From positions 1,736,001 through 1,800,000 of the forward strand of contig OZ345383.1 of NCBI GenBank assembly GCA_977006965.1: a stretch of DNA of 64,000 bases, in the 5' to 3' direction. Source of the stretch: Phymatolithon calcareum (taxonomy: Eukaryota > Rhodophyta > Florideophyceae > Hapalidiales). The position numbers were made by a program, and so were the translations under genes. Positions within the stretch are counted from its first letter, which is position 1. Each line of letters begins with the position of its first letter. Of the stretch, positions 43,201-55,376 are shown piece after piece. Below the pieces are notes generated by a model. That model saw only the letters and a list, made by a program, of their open reading frames with translations. It did no database searches and was not told where the DNA came from.

Positions 43201-44632
43201 AGGGCAGCAGAGACCAACTTGAGAAGAACATTATCAACCTCTTCTTGCGTGTCTTCACCTAAATCAAGTCAATTGTCTTCGTCCAGAAGATCCTATCTAT
43301 TAATTTCATCGTGATAGTCGCTACGTGAACGATTGGCGTGAAAAAAACCTGAGTTCAATTTTCTTGCCGACGAACCCGGCTTATAATTGTTGTCGTCAAT
43401 AATGGAGTCCCGTCGAACTCCGTGCCACACCTTTTGCACGCAGAGCCGAGTATCTCTTTGATGTCAAATCCGAGCCCCTGCACTAAGGGCTCTCCGATGA
43501 CCGGCTCTTCCATGGTCTCTGTCATCACATCTTAATTCAAATTTCGGATTGTTATTGACTTCTAATGTCGTATCTGTAGCTCAGTTGCCAAAGTCGCAAC
43601 TCAATCAATAGTAATTGACATCTCACAAGCATTGTCCAACTGAAAAGCGAGAAGCAACTCTTGCGGTGCCTTCAACGTGCGTACTTTGACTTCGGCACCC
43701 GTTGCCATTAGGTCAACAAGAAGCTCAGATCTCATTAGATTAGTGCCGCTCCCCTGTCAGCACACGTTACACGTGTTACTACACCAGCGAATGTTGCCAT
43801 CAGGAGAGTGCTGTTATCCTTCAGTTTCTCCTGTGCTATACATGTACTTGAAATTGCTTTATCCCTATTCTTCCTCGAAGAATACTCTTTAATGAGCTTT
43901 TCGACCTCTTCAGGCGTTGTGTCCATGCATTCTGTCTTTACCTAGTGACGCAGTCCCTTCTCTGCCCAGTTCCGATTGAAACAAAGTTGTTTCTTTGATG
44001 TGGTCTCCTTGGGTGCACTTTTAGACTTCAAAGTCTTCCCTGTGTCGTTTCTAGTTGACGTTTTCGTCTGCGTAGTCGTATTCTGGGTCTGTAACTTGTC
44101 TTAGATTACTGCCTGCTTGCAAAGTACCCAATATACTTCTTCAAGTCTATCTTGGGACCGCCTTGGTACTCGAGGTGTAGAACAATAGCCTCCTTTAGAT
44201 GATTGGGAGAAAGATGTATCTGCTATATTTTCACCGTTTTTCCCGATTGTCGACTTTAAAAGTCTCATGGCCAACTCCATCTAGACGACCGAAAACGTCC
44301 TTGCAGTACTCCAATATTCTTGATTTAGGGTCTTCGACGCTCGTTGGGACACGCACTCCCTTGAGAGCAGCATATATGATAAACGGGTTTACATCATCCC
44401 CGTCTTCTCGCTTCACTAAACTCTTCACATGTATCTCCATAGGTTCTGATGTTAGGTCATCAAAGGCAACACCGGGTCCAATATTATCAAACATTCCCAC
44501 GAAGTGCATATTATGCACTATAGTCCTGTCCACAGAAATCTTGTACGAGGCTGCAGACATGCTTGATACCTCCTTTTGATTCTGGCGAAGTTCGTCCCAC
44601 CGAGTTGCAGTTGGGTGGCTCGTGATGCGCAT
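40221..44632 (-). mobile_element. decayed full-length relative of family A (family E)
   Basis: Minus-strand broken frames follow the family A polyprotein from end to end. Gag is at 44231-44632 (ASYKISVDRTIVHNMHFVG). A spacer and decayed protease are at 43735-43926 (TPEEVEKLIKEY ... CADRGAALI). RT is at 42560-42850 (FATVDF, then ANFQSKVESCFETLRDYL and ALMDEFLLYN). RNase H is near 42100 (VYTDASDEHWA). The RNase H-integrase linker is at 41597-41986 (LGRHIVTKVQRWVLFLSRF), integrase at 41148-41471 and the post-integrase region at 40221-40774 (SWRGPRRVTNIVIELVYDM). No LTR pair was recognised. RT motif A keeps its Asp, unlike family A, but the YxDD box reads LMDE. Confidence 0.85.
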
Positions 44633-44746
44633 ATCACTTTTTGGTTTTCTGTCTATTGGAGGGTCCAGATATTATCGAATCGCTTTTAAGAAGCGGCAGA
44701 TCTCAGCTGGAAAATCGACTATAATATCTGTCATTTTATTCTTGGG

Positions 44747-45097
44747 TTGGTGGCTCGAGTAGAATGGCTTTGGCCTCATGCAAAGAATCTCTTAAGCGAT
44801 AATCGCAACCAAATTTTTGAGGCTATAGTCTTCCTCAAAATTAGTAAGGCATTTTGGAACGAACAGGACGTCAAGTCCGCGATGGCGAATATAGTTGGCC
44901 ACCGTGTTGAAGAGCAACTCCAGGGAGATGAGCAGTACGAAGGATTAAGTGACCTTATGATCGATGTGGTAAAATGGGTTACGCCCGATCTTTCTCGCAG
45001 AATTCTACTTGCGAGATGTACGTCAATTTTCATAGGTATGGCGCGAAGTACATCAATTGCAATTTACAATGCATGCGATAAATCCTATTGTTATTGA
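44747..45097 (+). pseudogene. hAT transposase C-terminal dimerisation fragment
   Basis: The frame reads ARVEWLWPHAKNLLSDNRN, followed by FEAIVFLKISKAFWNEQDV. This fits the hAT dimerisation motif (E-R-x-F-S-x-A-x-x-x-x-S-x-x-R-N-x-x ... E-x-x-x-x-L-K-x-N-x-x-x-W). The catalytic part is missing and no TIRs were seen. The C-terminal third of the frame may be unrelated read-through. Confidence 0.55.
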
Positions 45098-45104
45098 TAA
45101 GGAC

Positions 45105-45375
45105 CCGGGAAGTCGCTAAGCTCGCCCATGGCGCCTCGGTGCAGAGACGACTAGGGACGTCAAAAAACTCCCCCGCGCGGATAGGCCGACAGGTCGAGCG
45201 AGAATAAGTCCAAAAGAGATGCGCGGCAAGGCGGGGAAGTCGCTAAACTCGCCCAAGGCACTCCGGTGCAGACAAGACTGGGACGTCAGCAACCTCGACG
45301 GACCCGGGACGCCTTTAAACTCGCCCATGGTGCCTCGGCGCAAAACGACTAGGGACGTCGCAAACTCCCATGTGC
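45105..45375. repeat. imperfect tandem repeats of about 70 bp, three copies
   Basis: Blocks of the form CTCGCCCAtGGcgCCtCGGtGCA...GACtaGGGACGTC occur at about 45120, 45247 and 45323. They are separated by 127 and 76 bases and diverged. Confidence 0.6.
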
Positions 45376-45419
45376 GTACCGTCGCTCGTCACGAGACGGT
45401 ATACTCTGCGTGGTGATAG

Positions 45420-46738
45420 AAGCGATATGATTTTCCTCCTCGATTTCTTCTGTGAGACCAAAGGTAGGTTTTGGAGTTTTGCAGACTATGCCACTTTAGC
45501 GAGATTGAGCTTTTGGGTTCCGATTGAGTCCTCGTGGCTCGCCAGAACTGTTGCCCCAAGCGTCGGCAGATGCGTTGGAAACACTTAATAAAAATTTCCT
45601 CTTCTTCTTCATTTGCTATTGATTACCTATTGCTCCACTGGATGCAATAGCAAAAAATAGAATTGAGACGTGTAATCGCGTAGAGCTCACTGCGTGGGTA
45701 GTATTCCTGGCGCGTTGCATGCAAGAAGTGCATGTGCCTATATCAGATTACTCGTAATATCTATATTTCAATATGTAATGGCATCATTGCGAAGGCTTCC
45801 TAGGGCACGTGATATACTCTTAATTCGGGCAATCGGCAAGTGTGGATTCACCGAAAGAAGTACTGCTGAATTGGTGTAAGGAGCAACCTTGCCTGAACCA
45901 AACAATAGAAAAGGGTATCACTCCCACCAAAGGAAACTGAGTTGTGGACAGACACAGGGGAACGATCACGGACGAACCCTGCTTGTCTTCTTCACTGTGC
46001 TTTCACCAGACCTCGAATTTGCGATAAGTGTCGCCTGGTCATCCAGATTTTGCTGATTTGCGACGAGCCAACACCAAGCTCGATCATTAGCAACAAACTG
46101 GGACTAGACGAAAACCCTATCGTATATATTGCTATTAATAGGACGGAGAGGATGAAGAAGAAAATAAGGTAAAGTAGGTTTTAATTAACTAAGAATGCAT
46201 GAAACAGCCGGAACAAAATGGCCTTCAAAATAAAAAATATCGAATCCCCTTTACTACATGGAAAAGAAACTGTTTCCAATAGCTTCGGAACCTTCATATC
46301 TATCGATTTCAACCTTCATCTTGGAGGTGATCGTTTTCTCGCTACAGCCAGAGTACGCAAGAGAAAGTGCAATTTAGGTGCAAAATATGATAACTATCTT
46401 TTAGGGCAGTGCAAAGTTCTTCGCTTGCGGCCATGAGCCGATGTGAAGTCAGCCAGAGGCAAAACAGTCTTCTACGGGGAGTTTCTGAGCGGCCTCCTCT
46501 GTCTATCCAGCTCAGCGCGAAGAGACATTCGTCCTCATTCTCGCTCAAGTGGTTGTATCAAGCTTAGAAGAATTGGAAACGCACGCTATACAAACGCCAA
46601 AAATACTGTTAGGTTCTGTACTATATCCGCTATCCCATGCACTGGGCCTCGCCGCTATCAGGATAGTACGGAATTTGAAATTTTTCACCACCCCGCATTC
46701 CTGTGTCCCGGTTGTTACAGGGATTCTCGCTTTTAAAA
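45420..46738. other. unassigned DNA
   Basis: No frame with a nameable domain. No LTR, TIR or RNA gene seen. Confidence 0.4.
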
Positions 46739-46823
46739 AAGTTACCAACGCCTCTGCAGGCACATGGGGAAAGATTGCAAGTGCCCAGAGGCCATGGGTC
46801 TGTTTTGATTTGCGAGAAGTGGG
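46739..46823 (+). repeat. dispersed repeat, copy 2 (shared with 26351-26434)
   Basis: About 85 bp colinear with the reverse complement of 26351-26434, sharing TTACCAACG, AGGCCATGGGT and TTTGCGAG. The unit may be larger, but similarity fades outside. Confidence 0.65.
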
Positions 46824-49127
46824 AAGCTTACATATCCCACTTCTGGGTGCGACACGAGCTGGAGCGCAGTCGTCAGGTTGAGAGGAAGTGTATTTCAAGG
46901 GACGACAGAGAACGAGTGTAATTCTAATTTGCAATCAGGAATAGCGCCCTGTCACATTCCAGGTAGAAGATAATTCAAATCAACAAAGCACTGCATAGTG
47001 CGGATACATCACATTTCAGACAGAGACGCTCTATTAGAGAAGAAGAAACACCATTTAGGAATTTGGACCATTCCGGCCTATCCAGTGCAAGGGAAGATGT
47101 GAAGGACTTCTAAAAATTCTCTCTGTACGGGTGCACGTCTTATCGCGCCGATATCGACGATGGGGGTACTGTTTCGTGATCACAAGGGGTTTCACTACAT
47201 TTGACTTCGCGCTGCAAGTGGAACGTGTTCTTGGGGCGCCAATTAAGAGACAAGAGGGAAAATGCGCTGTAGGCACTAAAAGGAGAACAGAGATTAGAAC
47301 ATGCAAGAACTTCTTAGGAGGCAGAGTCAACGCCACATCTTTCCATTTTCGTGCTCGAAATAAATGTTGCAGTACTGTATTGGAATACAGATACAGTGTT
47401 ACTCGAAGTGTAAATAGAGGAGGGATAAAAATGGGTGTGCAGACAAAGAAGTGAGATGTAATTGGTGATGGATCAAATGAAAATGAACATGAGGTATTGT
47501 TGATGCAAGGGCAACTCCCTCCATCTATCCAATAGACCTCTGAGTATATGTAACTTAACATGATATCTGCCGAAGTGCTTTCTGCTGCAGCCGATTTGCC
47601 ATCGTTGATGCCAGAATGTGGATGTACGTGAGTCCGATATAGAGTAATTGCAGCGGAAAAATTGCGGGTCTCAATGAACGCCAGCAACAGGCTCTATGAT
47701 ATACTTTAAGATATCATACACTGAATGAAGCAGTTACGTGCACGTGCTGAGGAAGCAACTGCTGCATTATTTTACGATCACAACGTTAAGACGTTATCAT
47801 ACCTCGTCGTAAACACTTAGCGTTTGCGACGAGCTATGATACAGCATCTTATCCTCCATCTGTTGTGGGTCCTGCGACTGTAATTCCTTTGATGACGGAC
47901 AGAAAAATAGCTCATTGGGACAATACTGCTCTTCTCCATGCGCATCCTGTTTATGAAACGTGGAAGGTTTCTCCACTCTCCTTGTCTTTTTTGTGTGCAT
48001 TCGCGTGGCACTTTTCGATGTACTTAAAACTTATTTCCAACAGGCACAGTTCTAGAATCTCCTCTAATGATCTTCCTTTTCTTCGGCAGCGTGGGTTATA
48101 CCATTTTGCAGAAGCACAACTATTTCTCGTCAGTAGCTCGATCCGATTCTCGATGTAGTTGCGAAAACAAATATTCCTTTCCTTTCATGATTCAGTATTG
48201 TACATGATGAAGAAGCACTCGTAATGAGCTAAGTAGCAGATAACTAAGTAGCACACTTGATTTCAGAATCACCATATTGCAACAAGAATCCATCTAAAAT
48301 CTTTCTTTCTTTCTTTTACTGCGGGATTTCTCGAAGCTGATGGAACAACTCTGCATCCTTACGGCTCTAGTAGACCTTAACAGATACGAGTGGTACTTGA
48401 TGTCACAACAGCTGTCCAAGCTGCACAAGGTGCAGACCATGGTCCAGCTTAACTTCCATATCGCTACGCAACCAATCTTCATTCGCCGTCCTTCAAAGGG
48501 ATGCCCAGGTTGGAAACCATTTAGGACGTTCACGGTAACTAATCATCTCTCTGCCTTCTTTCATTTCCTTCTGTCTTCTCTCCCAACTTCATTGAGCGTT
48601 GCGGCACATCACACAGGGCGGAATCCGTGTCCTACCATACTACCAGAAGGCGATAGTCTTCTCCCCTGGGGAGGCCGGAGCACAGCTCTTGTCATTTCAA
48701 AAAACCCTGCAATGTAGCGGGGAAAAATTCCTGAATGAACTCTTGGCTCCTTCCTGTGACGCACAGGTGCACGGGTACCCGGACCGGTTATCATAACCGG
48801 CCTGTATCAAATCCGCTTAAATTCGCAAGATTTCTTGGAAATCCAGCGACGGCGGGGTTGGGTCTGGCATTTCGAGAGTGGCAAGGTCTCGATTTGCCGA
48901 GTCCCAGGCGAGCGCGTTCGCAATAGCGCCAGCCATTTCCGACGAAACTACCGTCAGAAGAATCGCGTTGCGCAGCATTACTGCTGCGGCCACTTGCGCC
49001 GGCGCGGACACGAGCGCCCGGTCCGGAATCTTGTCCTTTGTCGCTTGTGGTCCGTTCGGTCCGGTCAGGCCCTCTCTCCTTCTCCCTCATCTAAAATCTT
49101 GAAAGCAAGTTTTCAATTTACTGTTTT
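46824..49127. other. unassigned DNA with several unrecognised open frames
   Basis: Frames such as 47055-47687 (minus, 210 aa) and 48340-48717 (plus, 125 aa, ATG) are open but lack domains, and their opposite-strand frames are similarly open. No mobile-element signature is visible. Confidence 0.35.
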
Positions 49128-49367
49128 TTGGAATACAGGTTCCAGTTCATACCATTCGCGCCCGTTTTTTCTACTTCTTATTTATCTTCTTGTAAAGCAA
49201 ATACTTTTCACGGAATTCATCTTGTGCGGCAATCTCTGTGCGGAGCTGCTATCAGAATTCATGTTATGTGTGATACCAGCTGTAACGAAACAGTAGAATA
49301 CCTTTTGATACGCTGTGGAGAACGCTATGCCTCCAGACGCATGTTTATTGGACAAGTAGGCACTTAG
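49128..49367 (+). pseudogene. LINE C-terminal fragment (Cys/His tail)
   Basis: The frame contains CDTSCNETVEYLLIRCGERYASRR. Its ETVE-x-LL-x-RC pattern matches the tail at 33342-33653 (opposite strand) and non-LTR element C-termini generally. No upstream RT remains here. Confidence 0.5.
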
Positions 49368-52099
49368 ACTGAAGAAGAATAATGCCGTGAGAAGGCATAA
49401 GGCGTTCTTAAGGTTCTGAACAATGAGAAGCTGTTTTCAAACAGCCTCAGAGGCTTACCTTATGCGTGAGCGATCTTTCTGCAATAGAGAAAGTAATATC
49501 GAATTCATGTTCATTGCAAAGATGTTGCACCAGCTTCCCTTACTCCAAAGCAAGTCTAACGAAAAAGCAAAGAACAACATCAGACGGAAAGTTTTTGAGA
49601 TCTGAGTTTTCTTGTTCGGGGCTAGGTTCGTACATCCTTTTAGGCATGAGATGTTCGCTTGTACTGGCATCTTGTCTGCTCGTGAAGCGTTTTCTCTGTA
49701 ACACTTGAAAAGCATATATTGCAATACTTGCATTTGGTCGGTTCAGATTGTCGCCTGTGTGAATATATGGCAGTGTCAGTAGATATTCCATGTGCTACGT
49801 TTAATCGCTTGAAAATAAGAGAATAATTCATACCTGCTCTTCGCTGGCACATTTCTCCTTGTTCCAGCCCTTGAAAGATATTCGCGACGTGCTTGGCTAG
49901 TCATCTCGAACGTGAACTCCGATCTTTGTGCTTGCAATACGCCAACGCCCGAGGTCGCTTGGAGTGTGTATTGTCCCTTCGAAATAAAACCTACTCTTTC
50001 AGGAAGCGAAGGAACCATTAAATAGGTCGCTCTCACCCATTGACACGTTTTAGTAAAAGACCGTGCTATGTTGGAGCCTAATGATACCATGCATCTTCGA
50101 TCATGCTTTTCAATTCAGTGACGATTCTATTCGAGCTACAAGCACACTGAGTATGTATGCTCGCTTATGCAAGGTTATACACACTCAAACGTGAGCTTCG
50201 CAATGTTACCGAATTTTCTGGAGGCTACAAATAAACTCCAAAGCTGCACAGATATATGAGACAGAATGATCTATAGTTCGTTTTCAGAGTTTAGCTTGTG
50301 TAGTGCTACCATAGTCAGACCATAGTAGCCACGGTATTAACTAATGGTGCAGCCGTCTTCTGCAACGAAGTCCCGGTCCTCGAGGGTACCATACATTGTG
50401 TTCGTATTGTCTTCCCTTCAAGCCTACGAGGTCAAATGTCACTCTTTTCAAACGAAGTAGTTTCTTGAGAATTTTTGCCCAGCCGGCCAAAAAAGCAAAG
50501 CGCATTTGACGCTTCGCAATCGGTATTAGATCCTTCTCATTTAATAGTTTCATAGCGCGGGACTAAACATCTATCAACTGGCGACTCCGATTACTTTACA
50601 ATGTTGGTTCTCCTTGTGGAATCGTGTGGAAAAATCCGAGACGTTTTAGATGTGCATGTGAGTGTTCCGGAAGGAGCTCCTGCCACGTCCACTTGAAATC
50701 CTGAGGCAAGCACACATCTTGGGCTGTCTCTTCTTGATGTAATTGATGCACGAAGAGATACCGCACAGCACAAAGTTTCGACACTTTTGTCGACTCATGC
50801 TCTTCAGCAGCTGTGTTAGACACTTCCATTGTGGTGAAAAGCATGAAGTTGTGACATTCTTTCTTATGCTTTAATACTAAGGCCTTCCATGAGGAGGGCA
50901 CCCCTGATACACGGTATCATACGCTGGATATAACGCAGAACCATGATGTCCTATGCTTCTCATCATGAGTCTTGGGAATTGTAATGGATTGGATTAGATT
51001 TCTGTGTAATTGATGCTCCCTTTGGCAATTATCATTGCACGCGGGAGACTTTTCGTTGAGCTACAATCATTCGCTTAGTTTCTCATTTAAATAGTTGATT
51101 TCGGACATTTTTATCAACAGCCATTTCCGGCATCTCTTTTTGAATATCGGAAAGTCATTGTTTGGGCATTAAGTTTGAAATATCCTTGAGGGCTTCATCT
51201 AGTTCGGAATCCTTATTTCTTGCTTGCTCTTGACAGGAGTATGGGCAGCGGTGAAATAACCAGTGCGTGCAAGAAGCATGTGCTTCCCTTTTTTAACAGT
51301 GAGGAATTGTAATTGCACTTGGCTCCTCCAATTTTCATCGCCCACACCTGGACAACAACCAGATTCCGAATTTGCCAACACCGTAGTAGACTTACCATGC
51401 AGAATTATATGATTCAGTCGGTGAGATAAACCAAATATCTACGAGTGCCTCCTTTCATCGATGAGACCAGACAGGGCTGTGTCATGTTCTCTTTCTTGCT
51501 ACTTTCAGCTGTGAATCAGCATTTGGTAACTTTAATAAACTATATTTCCTCTTCTTCTCCCAGAACATACTTCTCTTTCCATGGCGATATTCCAAACCAA
51601 GATATCGAATCGGCTATGAAAAGCGCTTCCGACCACAGAAAGTGGAATCAAACGAAGCCTTCGAGACGTGCTAGCCAGCAATATGCAGTAACATGCTTTG
51701 GCAGCACGACATACACATTCCTTGATAAAAAATATTATTGTGAAAGAGATTTTTCTTTCGATGTTTTTTTTGCCGCGGCCATGGATGTTTGCTATCATTG
51801 GGGAAACTTTTCTAAATTGTGCTGCTTTCCAGGAGCTCTTCGGAATTTTGCACATGAAGGCATCTCGAAGACTATGAGCGGCACACTGTATCCAGTTCCC
51901 AGGCAATATGTACCCAAGTCGGCATGTTCTTCTCTTTCGATGCCTACTTCGAACTAACTCCTTTCTCGAAGTATTGTAATTTATTGTAAAGGTGGCTATT
52001 CCCAGCTGGAGGCTAAACGGAACCATGTTTCGGACTCTTGATACTTTTCTCTCAGTCCCACGTCTTATTCTGTACCGTTTAGGATACTATTAATAACAC
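49368..52099. other. unassigned DNA
   Basis: Minus-strand frames at 49640-49852 (with a CKYC...H...C zinc-finger-like segment) and 50596-50901 look mildly protein-like. A plus-strand frame at 51445-51957 is open for 170 codons. None can be named. LINE-derived zinc fingers are a possibility for the first. Confidence 0.35.
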
Positions 52100-52101
52100 T
52101 A

Positions 52102-52859
52102 CAGGGGAGGGTCGCTATATAGTGCCGGGTTATATAGTGCTACCCTCTACTTAGTGCTACTTATTATGGGCTGGCACGATTATCATATCAAAGACACGTG
52201 TAGTTGCTTACAGAGAATTCCTGGCCGACATTCTTCTCTTCGTCTCCTCAGCTCTCCATCTCACCATCTCACCGCTGTCGACCGTGATGGGGCACCCAGA
52301 GCAGAAAAGAACGCGGCTGACTTTTCAACAAAAGCTTGAAGCACTTCGCATGCTGAACACAGGCTCTCCTGACTCAGCAGTTATCCACAAGTTCAGGGTC
52401 TCTCGGCGATTCGTCACGAAGCTGAAAAAAGATGGCCCTCAACTCATCCGCGCTGCTGAAGAGAATGATGCTTCATTCAAAGGCAAAACAGCGCGCCCCT
52501 TTTGTATCCCGAGATTGATGAGAATGTGATTCGATTTGTCGAGCTGGCGCGTCGTGGAAAACTCCTGGTCACCCAAGACGTCATCAAGACGCGCGCGTTA
52601 ATGATTCGTGAAACATAGACGCTATTCGAAAGAAGAACAATTATAAGCAGAGACAGCTACTAGTCTCAGAGATGTTGAACAAGCGTCCTGAAGATGAAAC
52701 ACGCCAGTAAACTCGTTCTCCCCGTTCTCAGTGCAACATCGTTGGGGATCACGGCAACCAAGCTTTCAAAGCTTCTGTTAATTTCATTTAGTGCGGAACC
52801 TAGATAGTGCGCATTTTTTTGGTCTGGTTCGATGTAGCACTATATAGCGACCCCCCCTG
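52102..52859 (+). mobile_element. pogo/Tigger-like DNA transposon remnant with TIRs, 758 bp
   Basis: Terminal inverted repeats begin CAGGGGAGGGTCGC on the left and end GCGACCCCCCCTG on the right. The TIR continues with CTATATAGTGC inside both ends, about 24 bp in all with one mismatch. TA dinucleotides flank both ends (52100-52101, 52860-52861), the Tc1/mariner/pogo target duplication. Subterminal TAGTGC motifs recur on both sides. The interior keeps only the N-terminal DNA-binding part of a transposase, and the DDE catalytic domain is absent. It is therefore non-autonomous. Confidence 0.88.
52287..52618 (+). pseudogene. pogo transposase N-terminus (two helix-turn-helix domains), frameshifted
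   Basis: From the ATG at 52287 the frame reads RTRLTFQQKLEALRML, followed by IHKFRVSRRFVTKLKKD. This is the psq/CENP-B N-terminal helix-turn-helix of pogo-type transposases. After a frameshift near 52490 the text continues YPEIDENVIRFVELARRG, then LLVTQDVIKTRALMI. That is the second CENP-B-type helix-turn-helix, ending at a TAG (52616-52618). In intact relatives these domains bind the transposon TIRs. Nothing of the DDE domain follows. Confidence 0.8.
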
Positions 52860-53049
52860 TAGAGGCTTTCCATTCTTCTTGATTTATTCACATGGCTGGA
52901 GCTTCACTTGCTTCATTATTGGGGTACACCATTTTCCCAGTCGGCCAAGCTCTTCTTCCACATGTGACGGATACCACGAAATCTTCCCATGACCATTTGT
53001 TTACCTACGAGGTTGCATACTCACCGAGGATTTATTTCTTCCACAACGG

Positions 53050-54500
53050 AGCTCTGTTAAAAATATTCTTAGGCATTTGCACAGGCCATGGAACCCCGTC
53101 AACTTCGACCCGTATAAATCTCAGGAATTGGAAAAGTATTTAGAACGTACCGGTCTCATCGTCCTAAACGACAGGTCGCAAACACTGGACATCATGCATG
53201 GCTCGTCCGAGCTGGATATCGCTGCCGTTCTGGCGCACTTCGCAGCAGAGTGCCAATAGGAAATTCTTCCTGCCACCTTCAGCGACCATCGACCCATCTT
53301 GACCACCATCCATACGCTGAGTCAACGGCGCAAGAGATTTGGACGTGCTCGATAGTCGCTCAAAAAAAGGCGACAGGAAGAAGTTCTCCTACAATGTCGA
53401 CGAAGTGCTACAGAAGCTCCCCGGAAACCAGGACAATATCGACGAAGAAAACAGGCGCTTCGCGAGAGCCATTAGCGCAGGTGAGAAACATAGAGTCCCG
53501 CGCAATAACCTACAGTATAAAATATGGTGCATGGATGCCGCTGAGAATGCCGCAGAGGACTTTAAACACGCGGTAGAAGCATATCAGCTAACTACCTCCG
53601 CGGAGACATTCAATATCTTAACGCAGGTACGATCGAGGACGGATGCCGTTATCGCAGCTGCTAGACGAGACTTTTGGCGCGAATTCACTTCTAAAACGCA
53701 AACTGATCGCACGGGATGACGCCTGCCAGCAGCCATCGATGGAAAGCGCCGCGCCAAAGCAACTGTCGACCAGAACTGCTGGAAGTCAGATCAATATCTT
53801 GCAGACGACATCGTCAGAGGATATGTCGCTAAGAACTAGAACAGGAAAAAAGGAGGAAGAGCTTCATTGGAAGTTTCATTATCTAGCTGCAGTCATAAAA
53901 GGACGTGTATCCGTTCACCAAGAACCGGAATTCTCAGTGTGATAATTAGTTGCTGTCATTGGAGCTATGCAAAGCTGATCCTTAACCGGCCTTGATAACA
54001 TCGAAGTTGAATTTCTACGCAGAATCTCTCCCCTTGCAGCCAAACGTCTCCTAGACTTCATGAACTGAAGCTGGAGAGAACCGGATACTACCGCTGCCTG
54101 ACGAGAGGCCATTCTTATAGGAATCCCGAAATCCAATTACTCTACGGCATTGCAGCCGATATCCTTGTCATCTGTGATCAATAGAGTCGCCGAACGACTC
54201 GGGGGACTACGCTTAACGAAATTGCTGGAATTAATGCTCCCTGCAACTCAGGCAGGATTTCGGAGCTTTCGAGGTACTCAGGAGCACATCGCTGCTGTGG
54301 AGCGACGCACCGCAGATTCCTTTTCTCGCCGAAAGAATACGCTGCCCTTTTTCTTCGACGTCATTCGAATTTGACACGCGGCCTTACAGTTCCTTTCGTC
54401 ATCGTCTCTCTTGAGATGAGCTCGGCGCAGGCCGATCTGGCTTGGTCGCGCGTGCAGAAGACCATACGCAATACGCCGACATCCGCGAAAGGAGCTGTCA
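53050..54500 (+). pseudogene. LINE (non-LTR) relic with AP-endonuclease and reverse transcriptase
   Basis: AP-endonuclease text starts at about 53060 with HRPWNPVNFDPYKSQELEKYL. It continues through GLIVLNDRSQTLDIMHGS and, after one in-frame stop (TAG at about 53257), the signature FSDHRPI (S-D-H motif). A linker frame at 53339-53719 follows. RT is recognisable at 54140-54370 as QPISLSSVINRVAERLGGLR, then LPATQAGFRSFRGTQEHIAAVE (the Q-x-G-F-R-x-x-R-S/G-T motif) and LPFFFDVIRI. That last segment occupies motif A, the F-x-D-x-x-x-A-F-D region. Several frameshifts and stops make it non-functional. It is a jockey/CR1/RTE-type element by order. Confidence 0.78.
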
Positions 54501-55376
54501 CGTGCTCGCCCTAGACTGTGGACTGTGTGCTTCGATTGTAAAGCAAATTTGATGTTATCCAAGCAGGATTGAACCAGCTCCGTTCCATCCAAGAAACAGA
54601 TGGTGATGACGAGCTGGCTTTCTCCAATCGCCTTGATTACGCCTGCCGTCGCGTTGGTATTGTATTCTATCTGGACTCCAAATGCAAAATGCTCGAAATC
54701 GGTCTTGCTCTTGAAACTCGGTGGTTAATTTCGCACCACTGAGAGATGAACATGAAATTTTCTAATCTAGAGCGGGAGCAATTTGCCGGTGCTCAGTACA
54801 TGGAGCACTGTTCCACCATCAAGCCCAGTGGAAATCCAATATCCATTATAACGGAGAAAACGAAGACCCTTCTGGCGGAAACATCCTGTTGTTGAGTGAT
54901 GTTTTGCTCGGTTTTGATATCCCAGGATGAATGAACTGGAAATCACTCTTCCATAGGAGAGGAGACTCTTCCTTTCTCCAAAGTTCCCCCGTAATGTTTC
55001 CACTTAATAGTCATTTTCCGAAAGGAGAAAATGGGTCACAGCACGAAAGATAGGGGTGCTACAAATCCACGCAAGACGGACGAAAATTGGTTCAGGGAGT
55101 AACCCTGGACGGGTCGAACCAGAATGTTCCGCTACTGCGTAATTCAATACACCAATACTTTCAGTGCCGTTCTCGTCCCGCGCAATGATATTATACATCG
55201 GCTTCGTCCCAGGTCACATAGCATCCAATTGTTTCCCTTCTTTACGGGGAATAGGTCAATTGATTCTAAGTTTTGAGCGAATTCCCAATGAAATGTCGCA
55301 TTTGCAAGGTTCTGTGGGGTTCAAGGCACAAGCTGGCAGATTCGTTGACCAGAGTTTGAGGACTGCTGGTCAACGA
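54501..55376. other. unassigned DNA, possibly LTR R/U5 and leader of an inverted family C copy
   Basis: No supported coding frame. It lies downstream, in transcription sense on the minus strand, of the TATA box in the inverted family C LTR. Part may therefore be LTR and leader, but there is no second copy in the window to define it. Confidence 0.35.

Noticed and set aside
44747-45097. Intact host gene of 116 aa
   Set aside because: The first half matches the hAT dimerisation motif and the second half has no continuity, so it is treated as a transposase fragment.
51445-51957. 170-aa plus-strand ORF
   Set aside because: It begins with a non-ATG codon, has a 164-codon frame directly opposite, and shows no recognisable motif.
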